Positions 45,076-55,357 of a stretch of DNA of 64,000 bases are shown here, piece after piece; position 1 is the first letter of the stretch; each line of letters begins with the position of its first letter. Source of the DNA: Stenopsyche tienmushanensis (Eukaryota > Arthropoda > Insecta > Trichoptera > Stenopsychidae). The notes beneath the pieces were generated by a model, which saw only the letters and a program-made list of their open reading frames with translations, was not told the DNA's origin and ran no database searches. The position numbers were made by a program, and so were the translations under genes. The stretch is from NCBI GenBank assembly GCA_008973525.1, contig WACJ01000363.1, forward strand, positions 186,001 through 250,000. Reading direction: 5' to 3'.

Positions 45076-46558
45076 AGATAAAAAACTAACATATATTTTG
45101 TATACAGGATGCTGAAATTTTATAGATACAAAACAAAACTGATCAGATAACAAGTAAAATAGTAGTATATAATAAGAAAAGAAAGATATATATTTGATTA
45201 TTTATATGAATGCATACTAAAAGTTAAATATGTAATTATTGTTAAAAATTGAATAGCAATATTTTAGCATGTATATGTTATTAAATTGGCATAATTCGCT
45301 TATTTTTATCCTATATTTTTAATGATCACTTTAAACTATTGTTACGCAATGGTATTGTTTCATATTATTACACAAAAATGTGCTTAAAAGTGTTTGTAAT
45401 TTAATGGAGAGGCTCGTTTCGTAGAGTGAATTGAAATATTGATCATAAATGATTGAATTGAGTCACGTATACTGTTGCTTTATACGTCGTTTTAATAAGA
45501 GAACACAGGCAATTACAATAAAATATTAGTCGAATAAAATTGATAAGCTCGAAGGCATCGAGTGCTTTCAATGTGGCCGTAAATAAATACGGTAGCTTTT
45601 AAGGCTGCCATTACAAGATCACGTATTTGAATGAATAGTGGCGATTGCGAAGCAAATTCGAAACAACCGGTTCTTAGCAGGCGGTTCTCTCTATCTTCTT
45701 CAGCAATCAAATTAATTCTGTATAAAATCAATTAACAATTACTTATCACCGGCCCACACGGGCCGCCTCTGTCTCGGCGCAATCTGCAGAGATGCCAATC
45801 GGGAGGATCGGCGCAGCATCCGTGGCTATCGACCATTGTATCACTTCATATGAATGTCATTCTATGCTTTCTGCTACCATCCTGAATCAATTTGCATCTT
45901 GATTTAACTGTCTGCCATGATTGCGTTTCAATGCCCAAATGAAATTGTGGCGGTGAAAGTTGGGAAATTGCCATTAGAGTTTTGCATTCATGGCGATCCA
46001 ATAGTGCGTGGGCTTAAATTGCTTTTATTTATCTAAGGATGGAAACAATTTCCCACGAAATGTCGTTTCCTTTCAGAGAGTCTATTAAATAGCCATAGAT
46101 TAGGTGACTGGTTATTTAGTACTATGAGGCAAATGATGGACGTTGAAATATTGTATACGATCAGCTGTCGATAAATGATTATAAGTCAAGATTGAGACAT
46201 TGTTATTAAGATGAAAATATCATCTTTATTTATAGTTTTGATTAACCAAAACCAACAAATTTATTTAGGATGATACACATATAATTAAATTGATAAATTT
46301 ATAAATATAGAATATGTTTAGGTCCTATATAAACATATGGGCTATTGAAAGAAACATCTTCTATCTATAATATATAAATTTCCATTATAACACAAATATG
46401 ATCTAATTAATCTGCGGCAAATATTTGGATCAAAATCCGTATTGTGCAATATTTTTTTACCATTATAATGAATTTGGGAAAAGTCGAGTTCCAAAGGCTC
46501 TTAAAAGGATTTTTTTGTTTCAAAGTTGGTACAGCTGACGTGTAAGGAAGATTATAAT
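45076..46558. other. AT-rich intergenic DNA
   Basis: A small GC-richer patch lies at about 45750-45830 (GGCCCACACGGGCCGCC, a near-palindrome). No gene, repeat copy or RNA is recognised. Confidence 0.45.
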
Positions 46559-47155
46559 GGTTAGTTTCTTTGGTCTCACGTGTTTGTCAGCCATTTTGTT
46601 GGTAATATTAAATCCTTCCGATGGGCAGGTCGTCACGCGCTTCTATCATCCGTCTTTTGACTTTGCTGAACAATACCACAACGAATATCCATCGGAAGCT
46701 CGTAGAAGTTTATGGAAGTGATGCAATGAGTCGATAATTTTTCAGAAAGTTGTTTGGTTGTTTAGAGAAGGCTGTACTGATACTCACAACGAGGCAAAGT
46801 GTGGGAGACCTTCACGAAGAATTTTCTGATATTTCTTGAAATCTCCTTGATGATACTGTATTGGAAAAAAATGGTTACAAAAAGTTATGTGAGAGATGGA
46901 TGCACAGAATGCTTGCACCCAAACAATGAAAAAATCGCATTACCACCGCGTTGGAGCGTTTTGCACAGGAGGGAGAAGCTTTTCTGAACTCTATCGCGAC
47001 GGGAGATAAGATGTAGTTATGTTACTACACCCCAGAATCCAAAAGACAATAAAAAAAAGGTGGCGAGAGCGTGCGGTGACCTTTCCATCGGAAGAATTTA
47101 CTGTGACATGAACAAAATGGCCGACAAACACGCGGGACCAAAGTATTCCCCCGGC
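46559..47155 (+). mobile_element. mariner-type element with long inverted ends, about 600 bp
   Basis: The first 85 bp and the last 95 bp are inverted copies: TTTGGTCTCACGTGTTTGTC and CAGCCATTTTGTT at the left correspond to AACAAAATGGCCGACAAACA and CGCGGGACCAAAG at the right. The inner arms share CCATCGGAAG and GTGACGACC-type blocks. The transposase relic lies between. A solo end of the same family is at 31028-31272. Exact termini and target duplication are not visible. Confidence 0.7.
46743..47052 (+). pseudogene. mariner-type transposase relic in two pieces
   Basis: The first piece (46743-46829) reads QKVVWLFREGCTDTHNEAKC and GRPS, the end of the helix-turn-helix domain. The second (46873-47052) stays in one frame through KKLCERWMHRMLAPKQ, a stop, TTALERFAQEGEAFLNSIAT, GDKM, a stop, and LCYYTPESKRQ. 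The GD contains the first catalytic Asp, and the following ETW is damaged (KM and a stop). The rest of the catalytic domain is deleted. The LCARWVPKML-like and YTPESK blocks identify a long-linker mariner lineage seen in many insects. Confidence 0.75.
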
Positions 47156-47437
47156 CTTTTTTTGGTAACTCGTGGTTCAATAAGTTCATAATTTTACCAA
47201 TGCCATGCCAATTTAATAATTTTTAGCAATATATTATAAACATATTTATGTTGAAATCAATTCAATGTCAATTTAACGGCTCTCTGGGCAATATTTATTT
47301 ATTTAATATGCTAACTAACATGAAAATAAAAACATCTCCAAGATATAATACGAATCGTTTTTGATGATAATTGCAGTAATTTTACCCTTCTGCCATAAAT
47401 AAGTAAATGTTGAAATTACCTTACAAGCAACAGTATA

Positions 47438-48000
47438 CATTCAAACCTTTTTTTTGTGCGACTTTTATTATGCAATTTCGAAGTTATGCGGTTTTTTTTA
47501 AAGCAATTCCCATTTCAAAAGTCGCCATTTTGTGATTTATTTTTTTTTAATTAGGGACTATAGTGACATCTTTACTAATTATAAGTTATATTGTTGGAAA
47601 GAGAAAATCTACACAGAACAATGATTATATTGACACTGGGTATATTATTTCTTCCGAAGAAGAGAGCGACTTTGAGTCTTATCGAAAATCGCAACAAAAA
47701 TTATCATACAGCGACGATAATTTGTTATTAAAATAACTAGTATTTATCTAGTGGATGTCTGGCATTTGAGATGCCAGATATCAGACATCCTTAAAATTTT
47801 ACCAATGATGCAAGTCGTCCTTTAAATGTTATTTTTTCCTGTTTTTTATAATTTTATTTTGTACTTTTTTTATGCGATTTTGGATATATTTTATATGACT
47901 GTTTCAAAGTTATGCGGTTTTTAACGCATCTTCATTTTTTCTATGTAAGTCATAGTTTTTTTGTGCGATTTTCCGCGGAAAGCATCTACCGCACAAGAAA
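47438..48000 (+). mobile_element. TA-flanked Tc1/pogo-like deletion derivative, copy 3
   Basis: TA at 47436-47437 precedes CATTCAAACCTTTTTTTTGT and GCG. The right end reaches CTACCGCACAAG but its last 15 bp are decayed. The internal order is the same as at 17509-18114, including the CTGGCATTTGAGATGCCAG hairpin at 47759-47777 and TTTTCCGCGGAAAGC near the right end. This copy holds the best reading-frame relic. Confidence 0.75.
47551..47736 (+). pseudogene. conserved reading-frame relic inside the TA-flanked element (copy 3)
   Basis: It is open for 61 codons, with no ATG, to TAA at 47734-47736. It reads IVTSLLIISYIVGKRKSTQ, then NNDYIDTGYIISSEEESDF, then ESYRKSQQKLSYSDDN. The 17.7-kb copy encodes the same peptide across a frameshift, with many conservative changes. 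The lysine-rich then acidic pattern would fit the tail of a transposase. No catalytic motif is present and I do not recognise the protein. Confidence 0.5.
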
Positions 48001-48243
48001 TATTAACAAAAAATATTTTTGTTAAAATTAATATTTCACTATGGAGTACATTGAAAAGGATTACTTAAATAAATAAAATTATGTTAAATTGTATCGTCTC
48101 ATTTATAAATAAATTTAAAAAATATTATTTTCATACTCCATTTTTGTTCATTCAGATAAACGTTCAATACCATAAATATACGATTTGCTTTAAGAATGTG
48201 TCTGTATTAATTTTTCATCGTCATGGTATTATTATATTTAAAT
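48001..48243. other. AT-rich intergenic DNA
   Basis: No feature recognised. It may contain the lost end of the TA-flanked element and the lost 3' end of the adjacent mariner. Confidence 0.4.
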
Positions 48244-48453
48244 TTATTTCATAACAAGTGTTCTGATGGGCTCAAACAAAAGGTAATCAGAGGGCGTAAT
48301 ATCCGGTAAATAGGGTGGATGGGGTAAAAGTTCTAAATCAAGCTCTCCGATTGTTTGACGAGGATCTGATTCCACTAATGATGTCACCACATCATCATCC
48401 AATTTATGGGACCTTCCCGTTATAAAGAGCGTTTCTTGGATGTCTACCGACAT
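48244..48453 (-). pseudogene. mariner transposase relic with internal deletion
   Basis: The minus-strand frame starts MSVDIQETLF, reads GRSHKLDDDVVTSLVESDPR and QTIGEL (helix-turn-helix region), and then runs directly into LELLPHPPYLPDITPSDYLL, the block holding the third catalytic Asp. The fusion near 48343 removes about 150 residues, including both other catalytic residues, yet keeps the frame open. It is a deletion derivative. Inverted ends were not found. The lineage differs from the other mariners here. Confidence 0.75.
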
Positions 48454-50247
48454 TTTTTTTATATTTTTATCTTACTATAATATGATACTTATTAACGTTT
48501 CGCGAACGAATGTCGTTATATTCGTGAAAAGAAAATAAAATGGGCTTTTCTTTCGGTAATATTATAAAATAGGTTTGTTTTACTAACAATATCAGTCGAT
48601 ATAGATGTATAAAAATCCACAACTCTCATTTTCTAATGGCTATAAAAAAATGTGTTTCTTGAAATGTGTCTCGATACGAACGAATTATAAAAGTGTCAAC
48701 ATTTTTAATTATTTTCCAGTTTCTTATATAAAAGTAGCCGAGTTGGCGCTTAAACCACTTGCAAAATCTATAACTGGAATAACATTAACGATTTTGAATA
48801 AATATGTCGTATTTAATGATGTTTTTATATCCACCGTAATTTTCTACCCCAAACAGCTTTGAACAAAAGTTTTGCTCCCCAAATTGCGGATAATAAATAA
48901 AACAGTCCCCTTTTGTTTTAACTAAAATAACTTTTTTCATGGGCGGGATATCGTAAAAATCCACCACTAGAAAAGTTTTCTTCTAAAAAAAAATATTTGT
49001 GCCGCAATTAAATAGTGCTTAAAAAACTACAATAAAAACATAAAACCTCAAAGCTCAATCCTGTGCTTACGCAAAAAAAAATGACAAAGCTTTCGCTCCG
49101 CAGTGGTTTATCTTTTTTGCGTCATCCCTCTTTTTTCGATTCCCATTAAACAATCTGAACTCTTAATTTTTTCACAAAGTTACTTCTCATACTTTTAATT
49201 ACTCCGGCTTTTCTTCATGCATGGCTTATTAATTAAGGCTTTGTCGGCCCGTCATAAAAGTCTATGGCGGTTTATTCCTCCTATTTTTCTTTTTTTCATG
49301 CTTTCAGTTTTCCGCCGCCGCCCTAAAGTTTTCTTGAAGTTTCACTTCGCTATTTGCTCGGTACGGTCGACCTATTTCGAAAACGGCGAGTGGAAAATAA
49401 TGTCCTTACAATTTGGGCCAAATTAGCGACTGAGAAAAATTAATCTGACTTTTTAATCGAATTTTTTTTATTAGCATAATTTCAAGGATCCCCCCTATCT
49501 ATGAATAATTCACTGAGCTTTCCGACGCATCGGTTTTTCTAACAAAGATTCAAATCAATGTCGGAAATTTATTTACTCTACAATGTAAATGCCTTTATAA
49601 ATATATTACAGCTTTTTGTTTAAATAAAACCATTACGAACAATATATATTATATATATAAATTGTTTTTCTCGCATGAGCTTTTAACCATAAAACTGCCA
49701 TTAAACGGCGTGTACTTAAAGGCTTTCATGTGATTTTAGGTATAATTTCTTATTTATGCCATGGCTTTTATGAGGCTGCTAACAAATTACTCATTTTATG
49801 TTGCAGATTTATTTCGGCTTTAAATGTAATCAGATTTGAATTAGAAAATACTATAATTGAACAGAATTATCCATCACTTTTCCTGTTTACAACTAAATAT
49901 TTCACCAAACAAAATATGATCATATTATAATAGAAATATACATAAATTAAGCAAATTTAAGCTCTCTTTAACGTGCAATACATTAAGTAATAATTATTTC
50001 ATAAGCATCCATAATGTAAAAGGATATTCGCATATTAAAACTTCATTAATACTCATGCGATTTATAAAATCATGAACTACTGGATTTATAGCATAATTAA
50101 AATATATTGGAAGGCAATTGGAGAACAACCACAAAAAAATATTACAGTTAGGGATTTTAATCCTTTCGATGCCAACTAAAATACTGCGCTTACGCGAAGA
50201 ATGACCAGTCAATTTGTAATAATTTGTTGAAGATCGTACAAATAATA
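48454..50247. other. intergenic DNA with a GC-richer patch at 49.1-49.4 kb
   Basis: AT-rich overall. At 49215-49430 a GC-richer patch is open for 69 codons in one frame, with no domain. Open frames at 48605-48862 and 49994-50266 are AT-rich chance frames. No shared repeat was found. Confidence 0.4.
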
Positions 50248-50481
50248 TTAACCCTTTTATTACCATAAAACTGATATATCGACTTACGATGAATTGCCAA
50301 AAATACTTTAAGCCGAAATATCGGCTTTTCTTATGTTATTTTTGTTTTTGTATAATATTAGGTCACAAAATCCATAAATAAAATTTACGGTGAAGTGTTA
50401 AAATTGCGATATGTTGATTTTGGGATTAAGGGGGAACAAAAATTGAGAGTCAAACGTCGAGAATAATTCAGGAACAATTTG

Positions 50482-50610
50482 GTGATTCTGCAACATGACA
50501 ATGCACGACCCTAAAAGGCGAAGAAGACGACTGAAAATTTCAGGGGATTAAAATGTGAAGCACTTCCACACCCTCCATATCCACCAGACCTGGTTACATA
50601 CATTCTCTAA
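50482..50610 (+). pseudogene. mariner catalytic-domain fragment
   Basis: The frame reads VILQHDNARP, a stop, KAKKTTENFRGLKCEALPHPPYPPDLV and ends in a stop at 50608. HDNARP holds the second catalytic Asp, and PHPPYPPDL leads towards the third, which has been lost (the sequence turns to VTYIL). N- and C-terminal parts and inverted ends are absent. It lies within the TTAA-flanked element. Confidence 0.8.
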
Positions 50611-50660
50611 AGTAAGTGCGGAAATATATGTTTCGATAGTAAAATAGTATCTGTAGTATA

Positions 50661-51470
50661 TATATTAGGGTGGATTTATTTAGTCAACATCACATTTGTT
50701 TTTCCACCCCAAAAAATTATTTCAGTATTTTTTCAAATTTTTAAAATAATATTTAAGGGGCGCTACCAACGTTTGAATTTTCATTAAAAAATTAAAGCAC
50801 TGTTTTTATGACTAACTTGTATTTATTAATATAAAACATTTAAATATAAAATTAATGTTTAAATTACAAATAAGGATACCTTTTCAATACTAAAATCATA
50901 AATATTCAGGATACAAAGTTTAATTTTTTTGTATCAGGGTACTTATTTCTGTAAGTTTTTACTAACAAAAGCAATTCGTCGATTGTCATCAATTCATTAT
51001 ATTCCTTCATTAAGGCAATATCACGTTCAGCAATATCATTTACTGCTCGCATAGAATGGACCATTTTCTTTGCAGCTTTAAAATCAGAATAATCTTTCCA
51101 AGTTTCAAAATATTTATTCAAAAACTGTGATGAGATACCCAGTATCTGGAAAAATTGTAAAAAGTTGCCAATCCCAAAGTTGTCTATGCTTTTTTCGGTA
51201 TGTGTTCGACATCAATGCTTTTTATTTTCTGGCAATCTTCTACACCTTTGGCTCTTAGTGCATCTACCATATTTTGCTTATCTTTAACTGAAAGTTCGCC
51301 ATAGAAAAATGCAAAAGACATCAACTCTTTCGACAATAAATGGCTCAGTATTTTTTTCATGGCAACTTTGAATATTGTTTGGTTTATATGTTCAAAGGAT
51401 AACAGGTTTTTTAATAATTGTAAGTCGTTTTTTGTTGCTGAATATTTGTCAGTTTAAATTTTTGAATGGC
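50661..51470 (-). pseudogene. unclassified transposon-type protein relic, copy 2
   Basis: It is related to 28505-29420. The left edge repeats AGGGTGG and ATCACATTTGTTTTTCCACC. On the minus strand from about 51350 the frame reads ELMSFAFFYGELSVKDKQ, MVDALRAKGVEDCQKIKSID and VEHIPKKA, then a stop. The next frame, from 51121, runs NKYFETWKDYSDFKAAKKM, VNDIAERDIALMKEYNEL and LLLVKTYRNKYPDTKK. This copy keeps a region upstream of the C-terminal block that copy 1 lacks. I cannot place the protein in a named superfamily. Stops and a frame change make it inactive. Confidence 0.6.
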
Positions 51471-51560
51471 ATTATCGCATAAACAACGATATATCGTCGT
51501 TGACACTTTTCCCAAATGTTACCTTCGACGATATATCGTTGTCTGGTATTAAAAGAGTTA

Positions 51561-52977
51561 ATGCTATATAATTTATTATAATTATTATTTCGTTGTAGCT
51601 TTTTTTGTTTGTTTTGTTGGTCTGGTTATTTGGATTTAAATCAAGATATCATCCATCATTTTAATTGATCAGCATTTTGATTTTTGACCAAGTCGTACAT
51701 CAAACATACAAGTCGCGGTGATTTATACCCCGCATATTTATATCTGCGTCTTCATCTCTGCCTCTCACCGCCTTGATCAGATTATTTTCGATATAATTTG
51801 ATAATGGTCCATGATGAATATCATGGCGATAAATGGGTGGTTAGGCAGAGCAGTGAGGTTAACGTCTGGCAAACATCCATCAACCACAATGGGAGATAAA
51901 TGGCCAAGTCTGTTGACATACCTGCACGGCTGCTGATTAACCGCCTTGTCGCTTTAATTTTAATTATGCCCCGAGCAAAAAAGCCCACATTACTCCTTGT
52001 AATTAAAGGCGGTACTGTTTTTGCGATGAAGATGGCAGTGGATACTCCGGCGTGAAGATGGATGTAGTGATAATTGTCGAGAGGCTCGCCCGTTTATGCC
52101 TTATCATCGCCGATAAACGTCTCTTATAATTAATGACATCTGTGGCCGCCGGCCTGTGACACATGCACCTCTTTTATTTGCTTTTTTCCCGAAAGACATT
52201 AAGAAATTTGGTAAAGTTCTGAAAACGAAAGCCGCCGTCACATCCATCATCATAAAAATGCAATTTGATACTTTAATTACCGGTATTTATTGCTCGAAGC
52301 CTAAGATCTTCGGCGTTTTGACACTGATGAACAATAACGCGAGCCGCGAGCTTTAAGGACCGCAGTTAAATATCGAAGTTGCCCTACATTCAGTCATACA
52401 TAAATCATTTTGATCATGTGGCTGGAAGACATTTTTTTTCATAAATTTGAATGACTTAAGCTCAATGGTATTCCACGTCAAATGGACGGGTTCGAATTCC
52501 AGAAATTACGACCAGAATACTAAAACGAATGCATTAGATTACAGTGGTCATATGATGCTATTCATCGAGATTTATTTCGTGTAAAATAACAAGTTTTGGA
52601 ATAAAATACATGAAAAAGTTTATTTCACTAAAATTAACAAAATAACAGTCGATGATACAGCGTGTGTATCATGGGATTGTCGACATTAATAAGCGATGGT
52701 TCAACTTGTGTACACTTTTTTTGCCAATTATTTAAGGGTGATGTATGTATATTATTACTTCTTAATTGATACACAGTATGGGCTAAATGTCATCTCCACA
52801 CAATGACGCTGTTAATCTTCAGCTTAACGGCTTCCTGTGACGTCGTCTTCCTCCACCAAACGCTGCGATCTCGCATAGTAGTTCCTTTGCTTTGGTATAG
52901 CTTTTTTCTTTCTTTCTCTTTTGCACCTATCGTTCATGGTGGCACCAATGTAGCAATCCGCCTTTTCTGACACCAAT
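51561..52977. other. non-repetitive intergenic DNA, candidate regulatory island 51.7-52.4 kb
   Basis: Between about 51720 and 52380 the sequence is compositionally balanced and not repeated in the window. It contains several homeodomain-type TAATTA/TTAATT cores (near 51958-51970, 51999, 52127-52133), an AATTAAAGGCGG, and a GCCGCCGGCC patch. One 66-codon frame at 52156-52356 has no domain. Enhancer function is conjecture. A perfect 8-bp hairpin, ATGATACA...TGTATCAT, lies near 52652-52672. The rest is AT-rich. Confidence 0.3.
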
Positions 52978-53560
52978 GTAACGTGGAGTGGGAGCGCTAT
53001 TGAAATGGAGTCCCTGGGTCGCTCCCCGCTCCCACATATTCGTTAAGATTCATAGAGGCCGCATTCATACGCGGTTTCGTTCTTCTATCGGGTCCAATTC
53101 CATTTGGCGAATAGAAATACTCTCGTCTTCAACTGATTTCTTCATTGATGACGAAAGATAGAGATATCGCTGCGGGAAGGACGTATTCCCGTAGCCAAGG
53201 CTAACCGACGACTTCCACTTCATGCGCGTCACCATCGGACCGACAACGGTGCCCACGCAAGAAGCGATAGATGAAGTTATTTCGTTTCAAAATCGATGAA
53301 GTCGTTGATGCCATAATCGCTTTACACCGATTACTTTCTGTCAGATGCTATCAGCGTAAGGCAATCTTCAATTCAAAGAAGACAATCTTCAATTCGAAGA
53401 TCTCTGTCTCTGTCTATCTCTGAGCTCAATATACAAGAGTGCTCTTTCTAATAAGTGGAAGGGGGGGGGGTCCTAGGCCCTGGGATAGTACTCCTTTAGG
53501 GGTTAAAGAGAGACGGAAGATGTTGTTGGTAATCTGGCGAATTGAATCTACACAAATTAA
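52978..53560 (+). repeat. LTR-like dispersed repeat, copy d
   Basis: It shares AAGGACGTATTCCCGTAGCC, AAGGCTAACCGACGACTTCC, ATGCGCGTCACCATC, CAACGGTGCCCACGCAAGAAG and the tail GACGGAAGATGTTG...TGGCGAATTGAATC with 36595-36950. It shares CTCTGTC/GAGCTCAA pyrimidine-rich parts with 9150-9200. A TGTAACG start at 52978 and a TACACA end at 53554 would bound an LTR of 577 bp, but no matching target duplication is visible. Just before it, CACCAATGTA occurs twice. Inside, CAATCTTCAATTC is tandemly repeated at about 53361 and 53383. Confidence 0.5.
53461..53470. repeat. poly-G run
   Basis: About ten G bases in a row follow a purine-rich AGTGGAAG inside the LTR-like repeat. In such AT-rich DNA this is an outlier. 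It could be a polypurine tract or a sequencing-prone homopolymer. Confidence 0.7.
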
Positions 53561-54961
53561 CAGCACCATTTCGTGGAAATGACATTTAGCCCACTCTAAA
53601 GATAATACAAACTTAAAAACAAATTTATTTTTAAATGTTTAAATTGGGCACAATTTCAATTGATTGGATTTCTGTTTGTTTGAACAAAAATTTTTTTTGT
53701 TAAATAAAGAAGTAATAAAACGAACTAAAAGATACGTCGTAGTTATTGTGCTAGCTAAGAACGCAATCTACGAGTTATCTCGTAGTTGACTATCAAAGTG
53801 TTGAAATATTTAAATACTATTATTCAACTTCAAAGCTACTGAATAACAGTTATTCCACATGAGCAAAGCTTATTACTCGAAAAATCGGAAAAAGGTAAAT
53901 CTTATACATGCAGATAAAAATAATAGTGATTGTGTGTGATTATTAAACTCATTCCGGTCCGCTTACTTAAAAACGCGTTTAATGAAAATGTGTTTATTTA
54001 TGATAATATTTATGTAAATTTATGATATAAGTTTTTGTAAGGACACTATATTTTATTTAAATCAGCCTGATTTTTACAATTAATGTGAAATATCAAGGGA
54101 TTGAAATGTGTTAATAGAAAAACTTTATTATGTATTTGCATATTTATGTAATGAATAACAATATCAAAATTAAATTCAGATAGCTGACAATAGTATATAA
54201 TTATTTATTATGTATATGAATATTCCAATTATTTAAAATAAACAAAATACTATGGCAAATTAATTACAAACGCGTTTATTTTCATTTGGTAAATTGAAAA
54301 TAAATAAAAAGCTCTTATGAAATGCCATAACGGAAAATCGCAGTAATTAAACATCGCCATATAGAGACTCGCAAACAAAATACGCTTTCCAAATATTCCG
54401 AAGATCACTTATCATTTTTAAAAATAATTGAAAACCCATCAAGTCAGCATTATGAACGTGTCAATTTTTCATCTGCCGATGATTAATTGTTTCCTTTTTT
54501 CCGGGCCATACAAAAAGTTCGGCGATATTTCTTAAATAAAATATCGTATCAATCATCCGGGCAAGTGTGAATCAGAAGAATGTCAGCAGCGACCCAAATA
54601 CGATGATTGCTCGTTTAATTACGCCCTTTATTTGGGTTTTCGATTTAATTGTTACGGGGAATCGCTCGACAATCCACAATCAAGGCTCTCTGCCATTTTC
54701 GGCGGGAATATTTGATGCGTTTCGCTTATTCCCAAAGTCACAGCAATAGAACAATAAAATGAGGGCTACATAAATAAGCAACCTTTCCAAAGCCATTAAT
54801 TTGGAAAAAATGCGAAAGGAAAGGAGGCTCCATCCATTTTTAATCTCTCACCTCACTCTGATTTGAAAAAAACAGGACTAAGCACTTAACTCGAATGATT
54901 TATTTAATAATAAAGTTGTATTTTAGAGTTTTTGCAGGCGAGGCTTATAAATAGGTAATAG
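53561..54961. other. AT-rich intergenic DNA with a more complex patch at 54.4-54.85 kb
   Basis: No repeat or gene is recognised. The patch at 54440-54850 has TTTAATTACGCCC and TTTAATTGTTACGGGG phrases and a 60-codon chance frame. It may be unique host DNA. Confidence 0.4.
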
Positions 54962-55357
54962 TTGGCAAGGCGTGCTTGCACGTTAGCAGCAGCAGCTACC
55001 TTGTCAGATAAGAAAGTAAAGAGCGTGCGGCTCGTGCTACTGCCGTTCTATTGTATTTGGTGCTCTGCTGACTGTTGTTATTACTTAACAAATACTCATC
55101 GTGTGCTTGCAGAGGTACTTAACAACAGACGCCATATACATTTTATAGCAGTCCTGGGGAACATTGCCAAAACACATACAAACGAATTAGCGAATACATT
55201 CCATAAAAGACATTCAATCATGCCATATGTGGCAGAATACAATCGAATGAGATGTTACATTGTCATCGCCAATCCAGCTTCGAATCTCACACGCTGTGAT
55301 GCACAGATTTACGAAAAAAAGACGAACTGGCATCTCGAGTGCAATTGCGTCTTCTAG
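54962..55357 (+). other. open stretch of 131 codons without early ATG, status unknown
   Basis: The stretch starts at a TTG codon and stays open to TAG in TTCTAGGTGAATC. The first in-frame ATG is far downstream (MPYVAEYN). Its translation has several cysteines (WCSADCCYY, WHLECNCVF) but matches no domain I know. A TATAAATAG lies at 54949 just upstream, and the DNA is less AT-rich than its surroundings. Promoter plus short gene, an exon, or chance are all possible. No conservation evidence exists here. Confidence 0.15.

Larger units (their letters stand above)
50252..51556. mobile_element. TTAA-flanked element of 1305 bp with paired palindromic ends (composite)
   Basis: TTAA lies exactly at 50248-50251 and 51557-51560. 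Ends read inward are CCCTTTTATTACCATAAAAC at the left and CTCTTTTAATACCAGACAAC at the right. Each end has two ATAT-core palindromes: GATATATC at 50273-50280 with GAAATATC at 50315-50322, and GATATATC at 51529-51536 with another at 51487-51494. Both pairs start exactly 42 bp apart. Inside are a mariner fragment and a relic of an unrelated transposon protein, so the TTAA element appears to have received other insertions or carries them as cargo. No piggyBac transposase is recognisable. Confidence 0.65.

Noticed and set aside
52450..52510. tRNA gene or tRNA-derived SINE, from an A-box-like TAAGCTCAATGG and a B-box-like GGTTCGAATTCC
   Set aside because: The bases around the B box do not form a T arm, and no acceptor stem or anticodon arm can be drawn.
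54949..55357. TATA box plus cysteine-containing open stretch as a short gene
   Set aside because: The frame has no early ATG, no initiator at the usual distance from TATAAATAG, and no recognisable protein. Composition can explain it.
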